Source: AV2 sp035637175
Lineage (GTDB): Bacteria > Verrucomicrobiota > Verrucomicrobiia > Limisphaerales > AV2
Direction: 5' to 3'
NCBI GenBank assembly: GCA_035637175.1
Contig: DASPXS010000135.1
Coordinates: 1-9,940 of the forward strand
Length of the DNA stretch: 9,940 bases
The notes beneath the pieces were generated by a model that made no database searches, was not told where the DNA came from, and saw only the letters and a list, made by a program, of their open reading frames with translations. Both the position numbers and the translations under genes were made by a program. The stretch's first letter is position 1; each line of letters begins with the position of its first letter. This document shows, piece after piece, positions 4,690 to 9,940 of the stretch.

Positions 4690-7392
4690 ATGCAATCGAT
4701 CACAAAAAAGAACCACGAGCTGACGTTAGCCGATCGTCTTTCGCGTTTGAACTTCAGGCAGGTTTGCAAGCTCCTGGGCGAAGGAGGCGAACAATTGATT
4801 CAACGCGGAGGCCGATACGAAATCGACATCGCCGAACAGGTGACCTTTAACGAGGACCGGTTCCAGTTGCGGTTTCCCACCGCGACCGGGAATGGACACG
4901 GACCGGCCGGCGTCGAGGTTCAAATTCGACCCGCGGCGGACCATCGCGACTACCTGCGCTGGGAGTGCACCGCGTGCCAAATCGCTTGCGAGCATGTCGG
5001 CGCCGCCTTCGCCCTCATTCTGGAGGATAAAATGGCGCTTGGCCTGGCGGCGGCGCCGCCGGAGCGTGTTCCCATTGAAAGCCTCGGCGATGAACAACTC
5101 ATCGCGCAAGCTCTCCAGGAACGAATGGAACGGGCCGCTTCAGAAAAAATGGTCCTGCGCTCAACGGATGCCAACGCGCTCTGGACCGATTACACCGTCA
5201 CGAGCGCTCTTTCGGGAAAGACCTATCGGTTGGCCCTGCGAGGATGGGAGCGCGGACAATCGTTTTGTTCCTGCCCGGATTTCCGAAAGAATACGTTGGG
5301 CACGTGCAAACACATTCTGAACGCGTTGGGAAAACTGAAGCGGCGCTTTGGAACGGATCGGGCTCATGCACCGTACGTGCCGAAACACATTGCGGTTTAT
5401 TTGCAGTACGGGAAAGAACTCGAATTGAGGCTCTCGCTTCCTCCCAGGTTGAATGGCACAGCCGTGCCTATCGTGGCGCCGATTCAAAATCGGGCAATCA
5501 ACGATTGCAAAGACCTGTTGCGCCGGATTCGGCAACTCGAACAGCAAGGGCATTCCGTTCAGATCTATCCCGACGCGGAGGAATACCTTCAACAGCGTCT
5601 GTTCCAGGAGAACATCGAAGCCAAAGTCGCCGCCATCCGCGCCAACCCCGCGGCACATCCGCTCCGCAAGGAATTGCTCAAGACGGAATTGCTGCCTTAC
5701 CAACTGGATGGGATTGCCTTCGCCGCCGGACGGGGACGGGCGATTCTGGCCGACGACATGGGCCTGGGCAAAACGATCCAGGGGGTGGGCGTGGCTGAGT
5801 TTCTCGCGCGTGAAGCCGATATCCGCAAAGTACTGGTGATTTGCCCCGCGTCGCTCAAATCGCAATGGGAAGCGGAAATCCGGCGTTTCTCCGAACGCGA
5901 CTGCCAGCAGGTCATCGGCGGCATGGCACTGCGCGCCCGGCAATATGCCCATGACCGGTTCTTCACCCTCTGCAATTACGAACAGGTTCTGCGCGATATC
6001 CTGGCCATTGAACAGGTCAAGTGGGACCTGATCATCCTCGACGAGGGCCAGCGGATCAAAAACTGGGAAGCCAAAACGAGCCGGGTCATCAAAGGTTTGA
6101 AATCGCGATTTGCCCTGGTGCTTTCCGGCACACCGCTCGAGAATCGGTTGGATGACCTGTTTTCGATTGTCGAATTCATCGATGACCGGCGCCTGGGCCC
6201 GGCATTCCACTTCTATAATCGGCACCGGCTGGTTGATGAAAAGGGCAAGGTGCTCGGCTACAAAAACCTGGATACCCTGCGCGAGCGGCTCAAACCGGTT
6301 CTGCTGCGGAGGACGCGCCAGTCGGTCATGCAACAGCTCCCTCCCCGAACCACCGAAATCGTTCGCATCCCCCCGACGGACGAGCAACTTGAGCTTCATT
6401 CGGCCCACATGAAAATCGTCAGCACGATCGTCCGGAAGAAATTCATCAGCGAAATGGATCTGTTGCGCCTCCAGAAAGCGCTGCTGATGTGCCGGATGGC
6501 TGCCGACGGCACCGGCCTGGTGGACAAAAACTTTCCCGGATTCTCGAGCAAATTGGAGAAGCTCAACGAAGTGCTGGGGCAACTGGCGCAGGAAAACGGC
6601 CGCAAGCTGATCCTCTTTTCCGAGTGGACCACCATGTTGAACCTGGTCACGCCGCTCCTCGAAAAGCACGGCCTCCGCTTCGTGCGACTTGACGGCCAGG
6701 TGCCCCAAAGGAAGCGGCAGCAGCTCGTGCACGAATTCCAGCAGGATCCGCGCTGCCAGGCCTTCATGACCACCAACGCCGGCTCGACCGGCCTCAACCT
6801 CCAGGCGGCCAACACCGTCATCAACGTCGATCTCCCGTGGAATCCGGCCGTGCTCGAGCAGCGCATCGCCCGCGCGCATCGCATGGGCCAAAAACAGCCA
6901 GTCCAGGTCTTCGTCCTGATCACCGAACAGACCATCGAAGAGAATCTTCTGGCCACGCTCTCGGCTAAGCACGAGCTCGCCCTGGCGGCTCTGGACGTTG
7001 AATCCAAAGTCGATTCGGTCGATCTGCAAAGCGGCATGGAGGAATTGAAACGGCGCCTGGAAGTGTTGCTCGGCGCCAAACCGGAGGCGCCGCTCGACGA
7101 AAGCGCAAAAGCGGTGCAGGAAAAAGCCGCTCGCGAGCAGGCCCAACGCGAGCGCATTGCCGCGGCGGGCGGACAACTGCTCAGTTCCGCCTTTGCTTTC
7201 CTGGGCGAACTGATTCCAAACCAGCCGGAAACCGACGCTTCGCGGCGCCTGAGCGAACTGTTTCGGCAGCAACTCGGTCAATGCCTGGAAAAAGACGAGC
7301 GCGGCCAACTGAAGTTGACCGTGACCCTGCCCGATCCCGCCGCCGTAGCGCAGTTGGCCAATTCCCTGGCGCGGCTGGCGGCCTCCGCGTGA
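4690..7392 (+). CDS. Snf2-family DNA-dependent ATPase with SWIM zinc fingers
   Basis: The product has 900 residues. The N-terminal part has a canonical SWIM finger (C193-x-C195, C206-x-H208) and a similar but altered cluster at C93, C96, C100, H102. SWIM fingers bind DNA or protein partners. The Snf2 ATPase core follows: motif I DDMGLGKT (355-362, Lys361), motif Ia VICPASLKSQW (383-393), motif II DEGQ (451-454), motif III LSGTPLENR (478-486), motif V STGLNLQAAN (699-708) and motif VI QRIARAHRMGQ (724-734, Arg residues of the ATP site). Such proteins translocate on duplex DNA to remodel bound proteins and lack true strand-unwinding activity. A charged, coiled-coil-like tail spans about 780-900. 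The cellular role in bacteria is mostly unknown. Motif II is DEGQ rather than DEAH. The ATG at 4690 is the most upstream start in frame; no strong Shine-Dalgarno site is seen. Confidence 0.92.
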   Translation: MQSITKKNHELTLADRLSRLNFRQVCKLLGEGGEQLIQRGGRYEIDIAEQVTFNEDRFQLRFPTATGNGHGPAGVEVQIRPAADHRDYLRWECTACQIACEHVGAAFALILEDKMALGLAAAPPERVPIESLGDEQLIAQALQERMERAASEKMVLRSTDANALWTDYTVTSALSGKTYRLALRGWERGQSFCSCPDFRKNTLGTCKHILNALGKLKRRFGTDRAHAPYVPKHIAVYLQYGKELELRLSLPPRLNGTAVPIVAPIQNRAINDCKDLLRRIRQLEQQGHSVQIYPDAEEYLQQRLFQENIEAKVAAIRANPAAHPLRKELLKTELLPYQLDGIAFAAGRGRAILADDMGLGKTIQGVGVAEFLAREADIRKVLVICPASLKSQWEAEIRRFSERDCQQVIGGMALRARQYAHDRFFTLCNYEQVLRDILAIEQVKWDLIILDEGQRIKNWEAKTSRVIKGLKSRFALVLSGTPLENRLDDLFSIVEFIDDRRLGPAFHFYNRHRLVDEKGKVLGYKNLDTLRERLKPVLLRRTRQSVMQQLPPRTTEIVRIPPTDEQLELHSAHMKIVSTIVRKKFISEMDLLRLQKALLMCRMAADGTGLVDKNFPGFSSKLEKLNEVLGQLAQENGRKLILFSEWTTMLNLVTPLLEKHGLRFVRLDGQVPQRKRQQLVHEFQQDPRCQAFMTTNAGSTGLNLQAANTVINVDLPWNPAVLEQRIARAHRMGQKQPVQVFVLITEQTIEENLLATLSAKHELALAALDVESKVDSVDLQSGMEELKRRLEVLLGAKPEAPLDESAKAVQEKAAREQAQRERIAAAGGQLLSSAFAFLGELIPNQPETDASRRLSELFRQQLGQCLEKDERGQLKLTVTLPDPAAVAQLANSLARLAASA

Positions 7393-7482
7393 GGCTGGCC
7401 CAAGAGCGTTCATGTCGCCGAAAGAAGGCTGGTCGAAATTGAAAAAATGTGAGCGAAATGTGCCGGGCGCCAAATTTCCAGC

Positions 7483-7510
7483 TCGAAATCTTCCATCCGG
7501 TCGCTAGAGT
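7483..7510 (+). promoter_or_regulatory. Possible promoter of the antitoxin remnant
   Basis: TCGAAA (7483-7488) and TAGAGT (7505-7510) are 16 bases apart, each with four of six sigma70 consensus matches. The likely start of transcription would fall at or next to the GTG at 7517, meaning a leaderless message. The assignment is weak on sequence alone. Confidence 0.3.
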
Positions 7511-7516
7511 AACGGT

Positions 7517-7612
7517 GTGAGCGCCACTGAAATTATCTCAGAACTGCTCAAGCTGAGGCAGGCCGAACGTTGCGAGATCGCGCGGCGCCTTTTTGAACTG
7601 GATGAAGAAGCC
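7517..7612 (+). pseudogene. Truncated addiction-module antitoxin-like gene, 5' fragment
   Basis: From the GTG at 7517 the frame reads (M)SATEIISELLKLRQAERC followed by EIARRLFELDEEA, about 32 residues. This pattern, with Leu-x-Leu-x-x-AER-x-x-IARRL, is the N-terminal helix region of small addiction-module antitoxin-like proteins, often listed as addiction module component or DUF2281-like; the family name is from memory. At Ala (codon 7610-7612) the similarity stops and the frame continues into Pro/Arg-rich sequence, because the DNA from about 7611 is a reversed helicase fragment. The open frame continues to 7714, so a chimeric peptide could still be made, but the antitoxin's toxin-binding half and any toxin gene are absent. 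I judge it broken. Confidence 0.55.
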
Positions 7613-7787
7613 CCAGGCCCACCACGTCCGACACGAACGCCCCGCCGTAATCTTTTACAATCTGCACCGCCTGACGCACAGCCACCTTCTGGAAATCCGC
7701 CAACCGCTGCGTGATTTCGTCGTCCCACAAAATGTCCTTCTCATCCTCGCCTTCGAGCTGATCGCGCACCAGCGTGTAGATGTCAGT
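7611..7787 (-). pseudogene. Internal fragment of a helicase gene
   Basis: Read on the minus strand, this stretch encodes TDIYTLVRDQLEGEDEKDIL, then WDDEITQRLADFQKVAVRQA and VQIVKDYGGAFVSDVVGLG. The part FQKVAVRQAV...YGGAFVSDVVGLG is the Q-motif/Walker A approach of a superfamily 2 helicase, whose next residues should be Lys-Thr. They are missing: the sequence turns into the reverse complement of the antitoxin start. Upstream, similarity fades at about 7787, short of any start codon in a sensible place. The fragment is thus cut at both ends, about 59 codons of a gene that is normally over 1,500 bases. It is not related in register or strand to the intact Snf2 gene next door. Confidence 0.55.
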
Positions 7788-7869
7788 TCTGAAAGGGGTC
7801 GATCCGTTGCCGGGACGGCGGCGGAACGTTTTCCTTTTCTCGGTTCGGGTTCTTCGTTAAATCATCGGC

Positions 7870-8685
7870 GTGTATCTGGAATATTATGGCCTGAAGGAAC
7901 CGCCGTTCGACCTCACACCGAATCCACGGTTTCTTTTTTTCAGCGCGAAACATCGCGAGGCCTTCAACCATCTGCTTTACGGCATTCGCGAGCGCAAAGG
8001 GTTCGTGCAACTGACCGGCGAGGTCGGCGCCGGCAAGACCACCGTCTGCCGGGCGATGCTCGACGCGCTGGGCGATTCCTGGACCAGCGCACTCATCTTC
8101 AATCCGCCGTCCGACCCCGACCTGCTGGTGAAGGTCGTCGCGCTCGAGTTTGGCCTCAAAGTCGCCGGACTGGACTCGCTGGGCACGCGCGCCATGCTGA
8201 ACGAGTTCCTGATCGAACAGGCCGCGTCCGGCCGCGATTCGGTTTTGATCATCGACGAGGCGCAGAACCTGAGCAACAACCAACTCGAACACATCCGGCT
8301 GTTGTCGAACCTCGAAACCGAAGACCACAAGCTCCTGCAAATTGTTCTCATGGGACAGCCGGAGCTGCGCGACCGGCTGGACCACACCGCGATGCGCCAG
8401 TTGCGGCAGCGCATCACCGTGCGTTACCACCTGCCGGCTTTAAACCGGGCCGAATTGTGGCCCTACATCGAACATCGCTTGGTGGTCTCCGGCGCGACCG
8501 GCACTTTTTATTTCACCGCCGGAGCGCTGTGGCGAATCTTCCGTTACAGCCGCGGCATCCCGCGTTTGATCAACGCCGTCTGCGACAAGTGTCTCCTCGC
8601 CGGATACGTCGAACAACGCAACGGCATCGACTATCGCATGGCCGGCCGCGCCATCCGCGAGCTGGAAGGCAAAATAAACGTATGA
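7870..8685 (+). CDS. GspA/ExeA-like AAA ATPase
   Basis: The product has 271 residues from a GTG start. The N-terminus MYLEYYGLKEPPFDLTPNPR is the classic opening of the GspA/ExeA family. Walker A is GEVGAGKTT (50-58, Lys56), Walker B is SVLIIDEAQ (124-132, Asp129 and Glu130), a sensor-like MGQPEL lies at 161-166, and RQRI at about 179-182 may hold the arginine finger. In Aeromonas, ExeA with ExeB uses ATP to remodel peptidoglycan so that the secretin ExeD can assemble in the outer membrane. ExeA proper is about 550 residues with a C-terminal peptidoglycan-binding domain; this protein ends after the AAA domain, like MshM and the ATPase found in PEP-CTERM/exosortase loci. Its stop overlaps the GspB-like start in ATGA, so translation is probably coupled. 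TTAAAT at 7857-7862 is a possible -10 element very near the start. Confidence 0.9.
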   Translation: MYLEYYGLKEPPFDLTPNPRFLFFSAKHREAFNHLLYGIRERKGFVQLTGEVGAGKTTVCRAMLDALGDSWTSALIFNPPSDPDLLVKVVALEFGLKVAGLDSLGTRAMLNEFLIEQAASGRDSVLIIDEAQNLSNNQLEHIRLLSNLETEDHKLLQIVLMGQPELRDRLDHTAMRQLRQRITVRYHLPALNRAELWPYIEHRLVVSGATGTFYFTAGALWRIFRYSRGIPRLINAVCDKCLLAGYVEQRNGIDYRMAGRAIRELEGKINV

Positions 8686-9278
8686 GCCTGATCAACGACG
8701 CCTTGAAACGGGCCAAACAAGCGCGGCTGCAAAATCCTTTCGACGGCCAGCCGGGGGTGCCGCTGCAGCCGGTGGATTACGCGGCGCGGCCGAACTGGTT
8801 TTTCCGAACGGTCATGGGGCTGCTGGTGTTGGCGTCGCTCGCGTTGTCGGGCTGGTTTTTCTGGAAATGGTGGCTAACCGGCGACGAATCTCAGCGGGCC
8901 GCCGGCGTCGCCAGCGGGTCAACGACAGCGACGGCGGCGATGACCACGGCGCCCGTCAAACCCGCCCGGCCAAAGCAAGTGATCAAAGTCAGCACCAACA
9001 TCGTCCGGCGCACGAATTTTATCGCGCCGGCCCAACCGCCAACCGAAACGCCGGGCACGCCGCCGACGAATGCGCCCGTCCCGGCGCCGGGGCCCTTTGC
9101 CGATTTGAAGTTGCAAAGCATCATTTTTCGCGACGAGAAACCGGCCGCGCTCATCAACGGCGAGATGCTGTTGGTCGGCGAGGAAATTCGCGGAGCGCGC
9201 GTCGTCAGAATCGAGCGGCAGTCGGTCACGGTCGAACGCAAAGGAGAGACCAACGAGCTGCGGCTGCCGCGGTTGTAA
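8682..9278 (+). CDS. GspB-like secretin assembly partner
   Basis: The product has 198 residues. It begins MSLINDALKRAKQARLQNPF, the typical cytoplasmic opening of GspB-type proteins that partner GspA. One transmembrane helix lies at about residues 42-62, followed by a periplasmic linker rich in Thr, Ala and Pro (about 70-138). A compact C-terminal domain at about 139-198 reads FADLKLQSIIFRDEKPAALI, then NGEMLLVGEEI and a V-R-I-E-R strand pattern, matching the GspB/T2SSB C-terminal domain (similar to the secretin-partner HR domain of GspC). The expected role is to link the ATPase in the cytoplasm to the periplasm and cell wall. The ATG overlaps the stop of the ATPase gene by two bases. Type II secretion or type IV pilus secretins and other subunits are not in the window. 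Confidence 0.85.
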   Translation: MSLINDALKRAKQARLQNPFDGQPGVPLQPVDYAARPNWFFRTVMGLLVLASLALSGWFFWKWWLTGDESQRAAGVASGSTTATAAMTTAPVKPARPKQVIKVSTNIVRRTNFIAPAQPPTETPGTPPTNAPVPAPGPFADLKLQSIIFRDEKPAALINGEMLLVGEEIRGARVVRIERQSVTVERKGETNELRLPRL

Positions 9279-9317
9279 CGATTGCCCGACCATCTCGGCG
9301 CGAGTTCACCTCACGGC

Positions 9318-9940
9318 ATGCGCTCCTTTATCAACAGGCTCGAAGTCTCCCCCGTGGCGGCGCGCGTCGGGCCGTTCGTCGTGTTTGCCGCGCTGACGGT
9401 CTGTCAGGGGAAATTCGGCGAGGCGTCGCGTTATTGGTTTTACTTCGGCAAGATCCTCGTGGGCGGGTGGCTGATCTGGCTGGTGCGGCCGCTCGTCGCG
9501 GAGATGAAGTGGAAGTGCAGTTGGGAAGCCGTACTGGTGGGCGTCGCGGTGTTTGCGATGTGGGTTGGCATTGATGACTTCTATCCCCCGCTGGACCGGC
9601 TGCTGGCCTATAGGGGTCTGGCGAAGTCGAAATCGGGCGCCGAACTCGCCTCGGAAGGATGGAATCCCCACACCCAATTTGGCCAGGACAGCGTGCTGGC
9701 CTGGATGTTGATCGGCGTTCGCCTTCTTGGTTCTTCGATGGTGGTGCCGCCGCTGGAGGAGGTTTTTTACCGCTCCTTCCTCTACCGCTATGTTCTGAAG
9801 CCCGACTTTCAATCCGTGCCGCTCGGCCGTTTCGCCTGGACTCCATTCGTGGTGACCAGCGCGTTGTTCGGGATTTCGCATCGCGAATGGCTGGCCGGCA
9901 TTCTCTGCGGCCTGACCTATCAAGGCCTGGTTTGCTGGAA
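9318..9940 (+). CDS. CPBP/CAAX-protease-related membrane protein, 3' end missing
   Basis: 207 codons are visible before the right edge. Hydrophobic helices occur at about residues 13-30, 42-60, 69-84, 127-145 and 175-187. EEVFYR at 147-152 is the glutamate pair motif EExxxR of CPBP (CAAX protease and bacteriocin-processing) intramembrane proteases, and FGISH at 184-188 is the second motif FxxxH. Glu147, Glu148 and His188 are the expected active-site residues; the third His motif should lie just beyond the window. The layout of long N-terminal helices and a polar loop (about 85-125, GVLAKSKSG-like region) resembles the CAAX prenyl protease-related family found in exosortase gene neighbourhoods (TIGR03008). 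It starts 39 bases after the GspB-like stop with no terminator between, so it probably shares the operon. Typical length is about 220-240 residues, so little is missing. Confidence 0.8.
   Translation, partial: MRSFINRLEVSPVAARVGPFVVFAALTVCQGKFGEASRYWFYFGKILVGGWLIWLVRPLVAEMKWKCSWEAVLVGVAVFAMWVGIDDFYPPLDRLLAYRGLAKSKSGAELASEGWNPHTQFGQDSVLAWMLIGVRLLGSSMVVPPLEEVFYRSFLYRYVLKPDFQSVPLGRFAWTPFVVTSALFGISHREWLAGILCGLTYQGLVCW

Noticed and set aside
4515..4850. A 111-codon plus-strand frame overlapping the start of the Snf2 gene.
   Set aside because: It runs into the Snf2 coding region in another register and has Arg/Thr/Ser-rich composition without a recognisable domain.
4690..7392. The Snf2 ATPase as part of a DISARM-like or other defence island.
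   Set aside because: No methyltransferase, nuclease or other defence partner lies beside it. Only a broken helicase fragment and antitoxin stump are nearby, which is too little to support such a system.
5161..7473. A 770-codon minus-strand frame opposite the Snf2 gene.
   Set aside because: It is a shadow of a GC-rich gene: the plus-strand frame has all Snf2 motifs in order, while the minus-strand translation shows no known domain.
7517..7714. An intact toxin-antitoxin module.
   Set aside because: Similarity to an antitoxin ends after about 32 residues and no toxin gene follows; the downstream DNA is a reversed helicase fragment.
7593..9278. A 561-codon plus-strand frame covering the gspA-like region and ending at the GspB stop.
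   Set aside because: Only its last 198 codons (from 8682) are a real gene. The earlier part is out of register with the clear GspA-like AAA ATPase at 7870-8685 and has Arg-rich, low-complexity composition.

Overview
The window looks like a piece of a GC-rich, free-living Gram-negative chromosome. I favour the Verrucomicrobiota. The reasons are a GspA/GspB-type secretion pair followed by an exosortase-associated CAAX-protease-like gene, scattered GC-rich palindromic repeats, a Hint-domain secreted protein, and few clear Shine-Dalgarno sites. This placement is inference; no rRNA, tRNA or other phylogenetic marker is present.

Layout. (1) 1-281, minus strand: the 5' part of a secreted Hint (Hedgehog/intein-type) protein that runs off the left edge. 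(2) 282-855: non-coding, with an 11-bp perfect hairpin and two tandem copies of a ~165-bp palindrome-bearing repeat at a 179-bp period. (3) 856-2842, minus strand: a three-gene set encoding a YeiH/UPF0324-type putative sulfate exporter, a 51-residue single-helix membrane protein and an 89-residue DUF350-type membrane protein. (4) 2843-2971: a divergent promoter region. (5) 2972-4375, plus strand: a ROK-family protein with a ~155-residue N-terminal extension, overlapped at its stop by a possible 28-codon membrane/lipoprotein ORF. (6) 4459-4689: a gap with a possible terminator hairpin. (7) 4690-7392, plus strand: a 900-residue Snf2-family ATPase with SWIM-type zinc fingers. (8) 7393-7869: a scar region in which the start of an addiction-module antitoxin-like gene (plus strand) is fused within a few bases to an internal fragment of an unrelated helicase gene (minus strand). 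(9) 7870-9940, plus strand: a compact operon of a GspA/ExeA-like AAA ATPase, a GspB-like membrane protein (ATGA overlap) and a CPBP/CAAX-protease-related membrane protein that runs off the right edge.

How the parts fit. The right-hand operon is the most coherent unit: an ATPase and a periplasm-spanning partner of the kind that helps secretins assemble, followed by an intramembrane protease-like protein known from exosortase loci. An exosortase and cell-surface or exopolysaccharide genes just beyond the right edge are a reasonable prediction. The left minus-strand operon is a membrane transport set whose substrate is unproven. The ROK protein and the Snf2 ATPase look like independent units. 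The most unusual items are the chimeric junction near 7611, the tandem repeat, the exosortase-type neighbourhood and the very small ORF at 4372. I did not find a clearly new defence or mobile system.
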